NCBI RefSeq assembly: GCF_000012825.1
Contig: NC_009614.1
Span: forward strand, 5,022,001 to 5,086,000
DNA from: Phocaeicola vulgatus ATCC 8482
Lineage (GTDB): Bacteria > Bacteroidota > Bacteroidia > Bacteroidales > Bacteroidaceae
Length of the DNA: 64,000 nt
Direction: 5' to 3'
In this document: piece by piece, positions 7,520 to 16,255 of the stretch
Numbering within the stretch: position 1 is the first letter of the stretch
How the letters are laid out: each line of letters starts with the position of its first letter
Program-made: the position numbers and the translations under genes
Notes under the pieces: model-generated
The model's input: the letters and a program-made list of their open reading frames with translations, nothing else
What the model was told of the DNA's origin: nothing
Database searches by the model: none

Positions 7520-8719
7520 ATGAAAACTTATCAGGTAAACAAAGAAGGTTATTATGGCGAATTTGGAGGGGCGTATATTCCCGAAATCCTTCACCGCTGT
7601 GTGGAAGAATTGCAGAATGCCTATTCCAAAGTATTGGAAAGTGAAGGATTCAAACAAGAATTCCACCAGTTACTACGCGACTATGTAGGACGCCCTTCAC
7701 CTCTTTACCTGGCAAACCGGCTAAGCAAGAAATATGGCTGTAAGATCTACCTGAAACGTGAAGATTTAAACCACACCGGAGCACATAAAATCAATAATGC
7801 CATCGGACAGGTGTTACTGGCAAAACGTATGGGGAAAAAACGTATCATTGCAGAAACCGGAGCTGGACAGCATGGGGTGGCCACCGCTACGGTATGCGCT
7901 TTGATGAACATGCAATGCATTGTTTACATGGGCAAGACCGATGTAGAACGCCAGCATATCAATGTAGAAAAGATGAAAATGCTGGGAGCCGAAGTCCGCC
8001 CGGTCACTTCCGGCAACATGACACTGAAAGATGCTACAAACGAAGCCATCCGCGACTGGTGTTGCCACCCTGCCGATACTTACTATGTCATCGGCTCTAC
8101 CGTAGGCCCTCATCCCTACCCTGATATGGTGGCACGTCTGCAATCCGTTATCAGCGAAGAAATCAAAAAGCAGCTGAAAGAACAGGAAGGAAGGGAATAT
8201 CCCGATTACTTGATGGCTTGTGTAGGAGGAGGAAGCAATGCGGCAGGAACCATTTATCACTATATAGATGATGAACGTGTGCAGATTGTCCTGGCCGAGG
8301 CAGGAGGCAAAGGTATAGACACCGGTTTCTCGGCCGCTACCATCCAACTGGGGAAAATGGGAATTATCCACGGAGCAAAGACCTTGGTTATCCAAAACGA
8401 GGACGGACAAATAGAGGAACCTTACTCCATTTCTGCCGGTCTGGATTATCCGGGCATAGGACCCATGCATGCCAATCTGGCCAAACAGCAACGCGCTTTG
8501 GTACTCGCCATAAACGATGATGAAGCCATCCGTGCCGCATTTGAGCTGACCCGGCTGGAAGGTATCATTCCTGCATTGGAATCGGCTCATGCATTGGGAG
8601 CATTGGACAAAATGAGATTCAAGCCAACGGATATAGTGGTTCTCACCGTATCAGGACGCGGAGATAAGGATATTGAAACCTACTTGAAAGAATCCGGCAC
8701 AAGGACCTCCTTGCAATAA
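7520..8719 (+). CDS. trpB: Tryptophan synthase beta chain
   Basis: 399 aa from ATG 7520; the frame extends to a GTG at 7490, but MKTYQVN is the natural start. TrpB condenses indole with L-serine, using pyridoxal phosphate, in the last step of tryptophan synthesis in a complex with TrpA. The PLP lysine is Lys90 in HTGAHKINN, and the phosphate-binding loop GGGSN lies at 236-240. Length is normal. It is the first gene of the operon, directly behind the attenuator, while its partner trpA is the last. This trpBEGDCFA order is the one I associate with Bacteroidales. Confidence 0.97.
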   Translation: MKTYQVNKEGYYGEFGGAYIPEILHRCVEELQNAYSKVLESEGFKQEFHQLLRDYVGRPSPLYLANRLSKKYGCKIYLKREDLNHTGAHKINNAIGQVLLAKRMGKKRIIAETGAGQHGVATATVCALMNMQCIVYMGKTDVERQHINVEKMKMLGAEVRPVTSGNMTLKDATNEAIRDWCCHPADTYYVIGSTVGPHPYPDMVARLQSVISEEIKKQLKEQEGREYPDYLMACVGGGSNAAGTIYHYIDDERVQIVLAEAGGKGIDTGFSAATIQLGKMGIIHGAKTLVIQNEDGQIEEPYSISAGLDYPGIGPMHANLAKQQRALVLAINDDEAIRAAFELTRLEGIIPALESAHALGALDKMRFKPTDIVVLTVSGRGDKDIETYLKESGTRTSLQ

Positions 8720-8779
8720 CACATAGAAACCCATGAGAGCAAAAACCCTATACGGACAACTATAAACAGAAAAGAAACA

Positions 8780-10180
8780 ATGAAAACTTTTACCTATACC
8801 ACCCGATGCAAAACCATACTGGGTGACCTGCATACACCGGTCAGTACCTATCTGAAAGTGCGCGACATTTTCCCACAGAGTGCACTGATGGAAAGTTCCG
8901 ACTATCATGGAAGTGAGAACAACCGTTCTTTCATCGGACTGAATCCTGTAGCCAGCATCGGAATCAATCATGGCACAGCCACTGCCACCTACCCTGACGG
9001 CAGCATAGAAGAACATCCCATCAGCGAACATTTCCGGGCAGACCATGCGATCTCCGATTTTCTGAATCGTTTCAAGGTAAGCGGAGAATACAACAACTAC
9101 TGCGGACTGTATGGCTATACCACTTTCAATGCCGTACGCTATTTCGAACATATCAATGTAAAAGACAGCCGTGATCCTAAGAACGATGCTCCGGATATGT
9201 TGTATATCTTATATAAATACCTGATTGTCTTCAATGACTTCCGCAACGAAATGTTATTACTGGAAATGTTGCAGGACGGTGAGGACAGCCATCTGGATTA
9301 TGTGGAAAAAGCGATCCACAACCGTAACTATACTACTTACGACTTCCGTGCCGTGGGCGAAACCACCAGTACCCTGACCGATGAAGAACATAAGGCGAAC
9401 ATCCGCAAAGGCATTGCCCACTGTATGCGCGGCGATGTTTTCCAAATCGTCCTTTCACGCCGTTTTATCCAACGTTACGAAGGAGATGATTTCAAACTTT
9501 ACCGTGCTTTACGCAGCATCAACCCGTCCCCCTACTTATTTTACTTCGATTTCGGAGGCTTCCGTATTTTTGGTTCCTCTCCCGAAACCCATTGTAAAAT
9601 AGAAAACGGGCGTGCCACCATTGACCCTATCGCCGGAACCACCCGCCGCAACGGAGACAAGAAAATAGATGCTGAACTCACCGCCAACCTATTGGCTGAT
9701 CCCAAAGAAAATGCGGAACATGTAATGCTGGTAGATCTGGCACGCAATGACTTGAGCCGCAACTGTCACGATGTACAAGTAGAATTTTACAAAGAAGCTC
9801 AATATTACAGCCACGTCATTCATCTGGTAAGCCGGGTCAGCGGCGAACTGAACCCCAAAGCCAATCCCATCAAAGCATTTATTGATACTTTCCCGGCCGG
9901 AACCCTGAGTGGCGCTCCGAAGGTAAAAGCCATGCAGCTGATCAGCGAATACGAACCTCACAGCCGTGGAGCCTATGGAGGTTGCATCGGATTTATCGGG
10001 CTGAACGGCACATTGAACCAAGCTATCACCATTCGTACATTCGTCAGCCGCAACAACGAACTATGGTTTCAAGCCGGTGGCGGCATCGTAGCTAAGAGCA
10101 ATGAAGAGTACGAATTACAAGAAGTAAACAACAAACTGGGAGCACTTAAAAAAGCAATCATCCTGGCAGAACAAATGTAA
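8780..10180 (+). CDS. trpE: Anthranilate synthase component I
   Basis: 466 aa. TrpE makes anthranilate from chorismate, using ammonia delivered by TrpG, and is normally the feedback-inhibited step. The N-terminal part holds ALMESSDYHGSENNRSFIG, corresponding to the LLES-type tryptophan-binding element. The catalytic C-terminal half carries the signatures FRIFGSSPETH, IDPIAGTTRRNG, HVMLVDLARNDLSR, TFPAGTLSGAPKVKAM and GGCIGFIGLNG, all intact. It follows trpB after 60 bp, the widest gap in the operon, and precedes trpG by 12 bp. Confidence 0.96.
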   Translation: MKTFTYTTRCKTILGDLHTPVSTYLKVRDIFPQSALMESSDYHGSENNRSFIGLNPVASIGINHGTATATYPDGSIEEHPISEHFRADHAISDFLNRFKVSGEYNNYCGLYGYTTFNAVRYFEHINVKDSRDPKNDAPDMLYILYKYLIVFNDFRNEMLLLEMLQDGEDSHLDYVEKAIHNRNYTTYDFRAVGETTSTLTDEEHKANIRKGIAHCMRGDVFQIVLSRRFIQRYEGDDFKLYRALRSINPSPYLFYFDFGGFRIFGSSPETHCKIENGRATIDPIAGTTRRNGDKKIDAELTANLLADPKENAEHVMLVDLARNDLSRNCHDVQVEFYKEAQYYSHVIHLVSRVSGELNPKANPIKAFIDTFPAGTLSGAPKVKAMQLISEYEPHSRGAYGGCIGFIGLNGTLNQAITIRTFVSRNNELWFQAGGGIVAKSNEEYELQEVNNKLGALKKAIILAEQM

Positions 10181-10192
10181 AAACGAATCATC

Positions 10193-10783
10193 ATGAAAAC
10201 AGTAATTATAGACAACTATGACTCATTTACCTACAATTTGAGTCATTTGGTAAAAGAACTGGGAGCCGAAGTTACCGTATTACGTAACGATGCTTTCCAA
10301 CTGGAAGAATTGGAAAAATTCGATAAAATCATTCTTTCACCCGGTCCCGGTATTCCATCAGAAGCAGGCCTGCTGCTCGAAGTAATTAAAAGATATGCCG
10401 GCAAGAAACCGATTCTGGGTGTATGCTTGGGAGAACAGGCCATAGGAGAAGCTTTTGGCGGCAAACTGACCAATCTGAGCGAAGTATTTCATGGCGTACA
10501 GACCCCCATCTCAATTAAAAAGAACCAATCAAAAGACAAAGGAAAGAAAACCGATTACATTTTCAACGGACTGCCGGATGAAGTGCCGGTAGGACGTTAT
10601 CACTCATGGGTGGTAGATACGGACGGTTTCCCTGAGTGCCTTGAAATAACCGCAGTAAGCCAGGAAGGTCTCGTCATGGCATTGAAACATAAAGAATACG
10701 ATATCCACGGCATCCAGTTTCATCCCGAATCCGTACTAACCCCCGATGGTAAAGCCATGATAGCCAACTTTCTAAACGCATAA
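10193..10783 (+). CDS. trpG: Anthranilate synthase component II (glutamine amidotransferase)
   Basis: 196 aa, single class I glutamine amidotransferase domain. It hydrolyses glutamine and passes ammonia to TrpE. Visible are the oxyanion region SPGPGIP, the nucleophile motif GVCLGEQAIGEAFGG with the catalytic Cys, and the His-Glu pair in HGIQFHPESVLTP. In some bacteria TrpG also serves p-aminobenzoate synthesis; no pab gene lies nearby. Not fused to TrpD, unlike the enterobacterial protein. The gap to trpD is 21 bp. Confidence 0.95.
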   Translation: MKTVIIDNYDSFTYNLSHLVKELGAEVTVLRNDAFQLEELEKFDKIILSPGPGIPSEAGLLLEVIKRYAGKKPILGVCLGEQAIGEAFGGKLTNLSEVFHGVQTPISIKKNQSKDKGKKTDYIFNGLPDEVPVGRYHSWVVDTDGFPECLEITAVSQEGLVMALKHKEYDIHGIQFHPESVLTPDGKAMIANFLNA

Positions 10784-10804
10784 CCCCAACCGTACATAAT
10801 AAAT

Positions 10805-11800
10805 ATGAAAGCTATATTATCCCGCCTCTTCAATCACGAGGAACTGACCCGAAAAGAAGCAAAGAATTTGCTGCTCAACATAACCCGGGGAATGTATAAC
10901 GACGCACAGATAGCCGCCCTGCTGACCGTTTTCCAAATGCGCGGCATCAAAGTAGAAGAATTGATAGGTTTCCGTGAAGCATTGCTCACCACCCGCATAC
11001 CTATAGACTTTTCCGCTTACACCCCTATTGACATTGTGGGCACAGGCGGTGATGGAAAAAATACCTTCAATATCTCTACTTGCGCCTGCTTCATTGTAGC
11101 AGGAGCCGGATATCATGTTGCCAAACACGGCAACTATGGCGCGACTTCCGTCAGCGGAGCCAGCAATGTCATCGAACAACACGGTGTAAAATTCACGAAC
11201 AATCCGGATAAGCTGACCCGTTCTATGGAAGAATGTGGAATGGTCTATATGCATGCCCAGTTGTTCAATCCTGCCATGAAAAGTGTAGGCCCTGTCCGCA
11301 AAGCACTGCAAGTACGTACCATATTCAACCTGCTAGGTCCGCTGGTTAATCCATGTCTTCCGGCTTACCAACTTCTAGGAGTCGCCGATCTGCCGCAAAT
11401 GCGCCTTTATACCAACGTGTTCCAAAAACTGGGCATTGGCTTTGCCGTAGTAAACAACCTGGACGGTTACGACGAAATCTCACTGACCGATGAATTCAAA
11501 GTGATGACCAATCGCTACGAAACCATCTACAAGCCATCCGAACTAGGCTTCTCTCTCGCCAGACAAGAAGAGCTTTATGGTGGGAACACTCCCGAAGAAG
11601 CGTCGAAAATCTTCAATAACGTACTGGAGAACAAAGCCACCAAAGCCCAGACAGACTGTGTACTGATTAACGCTTCTTTTGCCATACAAGCCATGGAACC
11701 GGCCAAACCGATAGAAGAATGCGTGGCCATCGCCCGTGAATCATTGGAAAGCGGAAAAGCATTGAATACATTGAAAAAATTTGTGGAACTGAACAGTTGA
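10805..11800 (+). CDS. trpD: Anthranilate phosphoribosyltransferase
   Basis: 331 aa, standard length. TrpD transfers phosphoribose from PRPP to anthranilate. The PRPP/Mg site DIVGTGGDGKNTFNIST and the following KHGNYGATSVSGASNVIE are intact, and the anthranilate-channel region KSVGPVRKALQVRTIFNLLGPLVNP is conserved. It starts 21 bp after trpG. Its stop overlaps a TTG that opens the trpC frame, but the true trpC start is further on. Confidence 0.95.
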   Translation: MKAILSRLFNHEELTRKEAKNLLLNITRGMYNDAQIAALLTVFQMRGIKVEELIGFREALLTTRIPIDFSAYTPIDIVGTGGDGKNTFNISTCACFIVAGAGYHVAKHGNYGATSVSGASNVIEQHGVKFTNNPDKLTRSMEECGMVYMHAQLFNPAMKSVGPVRKALQVRTIFNLLGPLVNPCLPAYQLLGVADLPQMRLYTNVFQKLGIGFAVVNNLDGYDEISLTDEFKVMTNRYETIYKPSELGFSLARQEELYGGNTPEEASKIFNNVLENKATKAQTDCVLINASFAIQAMEPAKPIEECVAIARESLESGKALNTLKKFVELNS

Positions 11801-11838
11801 CTACACACCCGGTATTCCACTACCAAACGCCTCATACA

Positions 11839-12627
11839 ATGACAGATATATTAACAGAAATCATCGCCTGCAAGCAAATCGAGATCGAACTGCAAAAGGC
11901 TGCCATCAGCAAAGAAATGCTGATAAACAATTGTAACGAACCCATGCCACGTATCAGTATGCGTGCCAGTCTTGCCTCTTCTCCTTACGGCATCATCTCC
12001 GAGTTCAAGCGTCGCTCTCCCTCCAAAGGATGGATAAAAGAAGACGCACAGGCAGATACCATTCCTCCCGCTTACGAAGCGGCCGGAGCCTCCGCACTTT
12101 CCATCCTCACCGATGAAAAATACTTCGGCGGCAGCCTGAAAGATATCCGTTCGGCACGCCCCCACGTGCAACTTCCCATTCTAAGGAAAGATTTCATTAT
12201 AGATGAATACCAACTTTATCAGGCACGCATCGTAGGAGCGGACGCTATCCTTCTTATAGCCGCCGCTTTGAAGAAAGAGCAATGCAAAGCCCTAGCCCTC
12301 AAAGCCCATGAACTGGAACTGGAAGTCCTGCTGGAAATCCACAACGAGCAAGAACTGGAATATATAGACGAGAACATTGACATGGTGGGAGTCAACAACC
12401 GTAATCTGGGAAGCTTCCACACAGAGGTGGAAAACTCTTTCCGTCTGGCGGAAAAACTACCCGAAGAAATGCTCCGGATCTCTGAAAGCGGCATCTCCAG
12501 CCCCGAAACAGTCAAACAACTCCGGGCTGCCGGCTTCCGAGGCTTCCTGATAGGGGAAAACTTCATGAAAACACCCGCACCGGGAGAAGCCTTAAAAGAA
12601 TTTATAACCCAACTAGAGAAATGTTAG
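11839..12627 (+). CDS. trpC: Indole-3-glycerol phosphate synthase
   Basis: 262 aa from ATG 11839; the frame begins at TTG 11797 overlapping the trpD stop, but those 14 residues do not look like TrpC. It closes the ring of CdRP to give indole-3-glycerol phosphate. Motifs in order: SEFKRRSPSKGWI with the catalytic Lys, LSILTDEKYFGGSL, LPILRKDFIIDEYQLYQARIVGADAILLIAA, VGVNNRNLGSF and ISESGI. It is a separate protein, not fused to TrpF as in E. coli. The trpF start follows 12 bp later. Confidence 0.95.
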   Translation: MTDILTEIIACKQIEIELQKAAISKEMLINNCNEPMPRISMRASLASSPYGIISEFKRRSPSKGWIKEDAQADTIPPAYEAAGASALSILTDEKYFGGSLKDIRSARPHVQLPILRKDFIIDEYQLYQARIVGADAILLIAAALKKEQCKALALKAHELELEVLLEIHNEQELEYIDENIDMVGVNNRNLGSFHTEVENSFRLAEKLPEEMLRISESGISSPETVKQLRAAGFRGFLIGENFMKTPAPGEALKEFITQLEKC

Positions 12628-12639
12628 GATGAAGCAACA

Positions 12640-13257
12640 ATGATTATCAAGGTATGCGGTATGCGCGAGCCCGAAAACATACGCGCCATAGAGCAAGCCG
12701 GAGCAGACTGGATGGGCTTCATCTTCTTCCCCCAATCTGCCCGCTACGTATCACATCGTCCGGAATACCTACCGGAACAATGCCACCGGATCGGGGTCTT
12801 CGTCAACGAAAGCAGCGAAAACATCCTGCTGAAAGCACAGGAATTCGGTCTGCACCATATCCAATTGCATGGCAGGGAGACACCGGAACAATGCCGCAAA
12901 TTAAAAGCCGCCGGACTGGGAGTCATTAAAGTTTTTTCCATAGCACAGGAAAGTGACCTGCAATCCGCCGGTTGTTATGAGGGCGTTTGCGATTACTTTC
13001 TTTTCGACACTGCCTGCTCCGGATATGGCGGCTCCGGCAAAACCTTCAACTGGAATATCCTGCAAGCCTATCGGGGAAAGACGCCTTTCCTGCTGAGTGG
13101 CGGTCTCCGTCCCGGCAGTCTTTCCCTTTTGTTGCAATTCAAGCATGAACAATGGGCAGGTATCGACCTGAACAGCGGATTCGAGACCGCTCCGGCTCTG
13201 AAAGACGACGCCGCCGTCCACACATTTATAAACCAATTAAAACAAAAAATACAATGA
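12640..13257 (+). CDS. trpF: Phosphoribosylanthranilate isomerase
   Basis: 205 aa TIM-barrel. It isomerises phosphoribosylanthranilate to CdRP. The start motif IIKVCGMREPENI contains the catalytic Cys, GFIFFPQSARYV and LHGRETPEQC are typical, and the catalytic Asp lies in YFLFDTACSGYGGSGKTFNW. LLSGGLRPGS is the phosphate-binding end of the barrel. The stop codon overlaps the trpA start as ATGA (13254-13257), pointing to translational coupling. Confidence 0.95.
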   Translation: MIIKVCGMREPENIRAIEQAGADWMGFIFFPQSARYVSHRPEYLPEQCHRIGVFVNESSENILLKAQEFGLHHIQLHGRETPEQCRKLKAAGLGVIKVFSIAQESDLQSAGCYEGVCDYFLFDTACSGYGGSGKTFNWNILQAYRGKTPFLLSGGLRPGSLSLLLQFKHEQWAGIDLNSGFETAPALKDDAAVHTFINQLKQKIQ

Positions 13258-14030
13258 ACAGAATCAACCAGTTATTCAGTACCAAGCAAAAAGACATCCT
13301 ATCTATTTATTTTTGTGCAGGCTTTCCTACCTTAGAAGGTACGGCAAGCACCATCAAAGTCCTGGAAAAAAAAGGGATTAACATGATTGAAATCGGCATT
13401 CCTTTCAGTGACCCGATGGCTGACGGTCCCGTTATCCAGCACGCCGCCACCCGCGCCTTGAAAAATGGCATGACACTGAAGCTCCTTTTCGACCAACTGA
13501 AAGATATCCGTAAAGAAGTACAGATTCCGCTGGTGCTGATGGGATATCTCAATCCCATCATGCAATATGGATTCAAGGATTTCTGCCGCACTTGCCGGGA
13601 GACGGGAATCGACGGAGTGATTATCCCCGACTTGCCTTTCAAAGATTATATGGAGGAATATCGTTCCATAGCCGAGGAACAAGATGTGAGAATCATCATG
13701 CTCATCACTCCGGAAACCAGTGAAGAACGTATCCGCCTGATTGATGAACATACCGACGGTTTTATCTATATGGTATCTTCCGCCGCTATCACCGGTGCTC
13801 AAAAAGATTTCAACGCACAGAAACAAGCCTATTTCCAACGCATCGCCGACATGAATTTACGCAATCCCCGCATGATAGGTTTCGGAATTTCCAATAAGCA
13901 AACCTTCGAAACCGCATCCGCTCATGCCGCAGGAGCCATCATCGGCAGTAAATTCGTGACCTTGCTGGATGAAGAAGACGGAGATACGGAAAAAGCAGCG
14001 GACAAGCTGCTGGAAGCCTTGAAAAACTAA
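13254..14030 (+). CDS. trpA: Tryptophan synthase alpha chain
   Basis: 258 aa from the ATG at 13254 that overlaps the trpF stop; the 34 extra codons upstream are the trpF 3' end in another frame. TrpA cleaves indole-3-glycerol phosphate and channels indole to TrpB. Catalytic Glu is in MIEIGIPFSDPMADGPVIQ and catalytic Asp in GVIIPDLPFKDY; the phosphate loop is GFGISNKQTF. It is the last gene of the operon, followed by a long inverted repeat (14113-14164). Confidence 0.95.
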   Translation: MNRINQLFSTKQKDILSIYFCAGFPTLEGTASTIKVLEKKGINMIEIGIPFSDPMADGPVIQHAATRALKNGMTLKLLFDQLKDIRKEVQIPLVLMGYLNPIMQYGFKDFCRTCRETGIDGVIIPDLPFKDYMEEYRSIAEEQDVRIIMLITPETSEERIRLIDEHTDGFIYMVSSAAITGAQKDFNAQKQAYFQRIADMNLRNPRMIGFGISNKQTFETASAHAAGAIIGSKFVTLLDEEDGDTEKAADKLLEALKN

Positions 14031-14112
14031 CCTTTCACAACTCGTAACATCCTCTTCTTCAAAAATCCACCTGAAAGATCATGGCGATACAAGTGAAAAA
14101 TATAATATCTTA

Positions 14113-14164
14113 CAGGTATAAGATTATATATCTTGCAGCAGTAAGATCTATAATCTTATACCTG
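14113..14164. repeat. 16 bp perfect inverted repeat behind the trp operon
   Basis: CAGGTATAAGATTATA (14113-14128) is exactly complementary to TATAATCTTATACCTG (14149-14164). An inner TCTT/AAGA pair (14131-14134, 14143-14146) extends the hairpin. The element TATCTT(A/G)CA occurs twice at its left side. There is no clean U tract, only a pyrimidine-rich stretch after 14164, so it may be a weak trp operon terminator, an RNA-stabilising hairpin or a protein-binding palindrome. The rest of 14031-14250 shows no gene. Confidence 0.5.
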
Positions 14165-14250
14165 ATCTTTCTACTTCTTCCATCCACAGCATCCGGCAGA
14201 AGCAGTTATCACCTATAAAGAAAAACATTTTGTTATTTCCCTCTCTTATT

Positions 14251-14282
14251 TTTGTCATACTTATACATAATTACTATCTTTG
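14251..14282 (+). promoter_or_regulatory. Promoter of the asparaginase gene
   Basis: TTTG (14251-14254), 20 nt, TATCTTTG (14275-14282), an exact consensus match. Expected start near 14289, so the ATG at 14308 is the first usable start. Confidence 0.65.
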
Positions 14283-14307
14283 TGCCAAAATTAAACAAGA
14301 GAAGCGC

Positions 14308-15351
14308 ATGATACAGAGTGAATATCCTTCCGTTTTGCTAATATACACAGGCGGTACGATCGGCATGATTGAAAATCCTGAGACAGGTGCACTAGAAGCC
14401 TTTAATTTCGACCAGTTACAAGACAATGTCCCCGAATTGAAGCGGTTCAACTATCGCATCTCCTCTTACCAATTCAATCCCCCCATTGACTCTTCGGATA
14501 TGGAACCTGCCTTGTGGGCCAAGTTAGTCAAGATCATCAAATACAATTATGATAATTTTGACGGGTTCGTCATTCTGCACGGTACAGACACCATGGCATA
14601 CACCGCTTCAGCGCTCAGCTTCATGCTGGAAAACCTGAGCAAGCCGGTTATCCTGACTGGCAGCCAGCTGCCCATCGGCATGTTGCGCACCGATGGAAAG
14701 GAAAATCTGATCACTTCCATAGAAATAGCCGCTGCCAAACATCCGAACGGCACTGCTATTGTACCCGAAGTATGCATCTTCTTCGAAAACCATCTGTTGC
14801 GCGGAAACCGTACCACAAAAATAAATGCGGAGAATTTCAATGCGTTCCGTTCATACAATTTCCCTTCGCTGGCAACAGCAGGCATCCACATAAAATATGA
14901 ATATGACCGTATTCACAAAGCCGATCCCAATCTGCCATTAAAACCACACTATCTTTATGATACCAATGTAATTATACTGACCCTTTTTCCGGGCATCCAG
15001 GAAAACATGATCAGCAATATTCTGCATACACCGGGATTACGCGCAGTGGTATTAAAGACCTACGGTTCGGGCAACGCTCCGCAAAAGCCGTGGTTCATCG
15101 AACTTCTAAGGGATGCCACCTCACGGGGAATCATCATTGTCAACATCTCCCAATGCTCTACCGGAACAGTGGAAATGGGAAGGTATGAAACCGGACTCCA
15201 TCTGCTGGACGCAGGGGTCATCAGCGGCTATGACAGTACGGTGGAATCCGTTCTAACCAAACTGATGTTCCTTTTGGGACACGGAAAAAGTGAAAGAGAA
15301 ATACGTTACCAAATGAGTATTCCAGTAGCCGGAGAGTTTACGAAATCATAA
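14308..15351 (+). CDS. ansA: Type I (cytoplasmic) L-asparaginase
   Basis: 347 aa from ATG 14308; the TTG-started frame from 14230 is rejected because the promoter lies inside it. Hydrolyses asparagine to aspartate and ammonia. The first catalytic Thr is in IYTGGTIGMIE, the second Thr-Asp pair in HGTDTMAYTASAL, and the Lys in the following conserved region (GMLRTDGKENL). There is no signal peptide, and the TGGTIGMI form is that of the dimeric type I enzyme. It stands alone under its own promoter. Confidence 0.88.
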   Translation: MIQSEYPSVLLIYTGGTIGMIENPETGALEAFNFDQLQDNVPELKRFNYRISSYQFNPPIDSSDMEPALWAKLVKIIKYNYDNFDGFVILHGTDTMAYTASALSFMLENLSKPVILTGSQLPIGMLRTDGKENLITSIEIAAAKHPNGTAIVPEVCIFFENHLLRGNRTTKINAENFNAFRSYNFPSLATAGIHIKYEYDRIHKADPNLPLKPHYLYDTNVIILTLFPGIQENMISNILHTPGLRAVVLKTYGSGNAPQKPWFIELLRDATSRGIIIVNISQCSTGTVEMGRYETGLHLLDAGVISGYDSTVESVLTKLMFLLGHGKSEREIRYQMSIPVAGEFTKS

Positions 15352-15368
15352 TTTATTGCGTTCCAATT

Positions 15369-15386
15369 ATCATCCGGCGGGATGAT
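15369..15386. repeat. Small hairpin behind the asparaginase gene
   Basis: ATCATCC (15369-15375) and GGATGAT (15380-15386) form a 7 bp stem with a GGCG loop. A second pair GCAGA/TCTGC follows (about 15388-15418). No U tract is present, so function as a terminator is doubtful. The remaining sequence up to 15494 shows no gene. Confidence 0.35.
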
Positions 15387-15494
15387 TGCAGAATCATTAA
15401 AATGGTGTAATCTGCGATGAGAACTTAACGATTTTATAGCATGTAATCTTTTTGTAATATTTGTTTCATCAAATAGTAATAAAAATGCTCCATT

Positions 15495-15526
15495 TTTGCA
15501 ATGCTGATCAAAAAAGATTAGTTTTG
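15495..15526 (+). promoter_or_regulatory. Promoter of the two-component operon
   Basis: TTTG (15495-15498), 20 nt, TAGTTTTG (15519-15526): an exact Bacteroides-type match. Expected start near 15533, giving a leader of about 15 nt before the ATG at 15548. Confidence 0.6.
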
Positions 15527-15547
15527 TAGTATTAAAAAGATGGATAT

Positions 15548-16237
15548 ATGAATGATTACCGCATTTTAGTAGTTGACGATGAAGAAGATCTATGCGAGAT
15601 TCTTAAATTCAATTTAGAAAACGAAGGGTATTTTGTGGACACGGCAAACTCTGCCGAAGAAGCCCTGAAGATGGAACTGACCCAATACAACTTGCTGTTG
15701 CTGGATGTGATGATGGGAGAAATATCAGGATTCAAAATGGCGAACATGCTGAAAAAGAATAAAGCTACTGCTTCTATTCCCATTATATTCATTACTGCTA
15801 AAGATACTGAAAACGATACCGTAACAGGGTTCAACTTGGGAGCCGACGACTATATCTCGAAGCCATTTTCACTGCGCGAAGTTATAGCACGCGTTAAGGC
15901 TGTCCTTCGACGCACCAGTCCTACACAGGGAAAAGAAGCGCAAGAACAATTACAGTACAAAGGGCTTTTAGTCGACATAACCAAGAAGAAAGTCAGCATA
16001 GACGGTATAGAAATTTCCCTGACAAAAAAAGAATTCGAAATCCTGTTGCTGTTGTTACAAAACAAAGGCCGCGTATTCTCACGCGAAGATATTCTGGCTA
16101 AAGTATGGCAGGAGGAAGTCTATGTGCTGGACCGTACCATTGACGTCAACATTACCCGCTTGCGTAAAAAAATAGGCGAATATGGAAAATGCATCGTCAC
16201 CCGCCTGGGATACGGATACTGTTTTGAATGCGAATAA
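15548..16237 (+). CDS. OmpR/PhoB-family response regulator
   Basis: 229 aa. The N-terminal receiver domain has the acidic pair in VVDDEED, the phospho-acceptor Asp53 in LLLLDVMMGE, the Thr in FITAKD and the Lys in YISKPFS. The C-terminal winged helix (from about residue 130) includes LTKKEFEILLLLLQNKGRVFSREDIL, RTIDVNITRLRKKIG and VTRLGYGYCFE. Its layout is that of PhoB, and the sensor behind it is PhoR-like, so phosphate sensing is a reasonable guess, but no pst or pho genes lie nearby. The kinase gene follows after 18 bp. Confidence 0.88.
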   Translation: MNDYRILVVDDEEDLCEILKFNLENEGYFVDTANSAEEALKMELTQYNLLLLDVMMGEISGFKMANMLKKNKATASIPIIFITAKDTENDTVTGFNLGADDYISKPFSLREVIARVKAVLRRTSPTQGKEAQEQLQYKGLLVDITKKKVSIDGIEISLTKKEFEILLLLLQNKGRVFSREDILAKVWQEEVYVLDRTIDVNITRLRKKIGEYGKCIVTRLGYGYCFECE

Positions 16238-16255
16238 CCTAACCTGTACCTTTCC

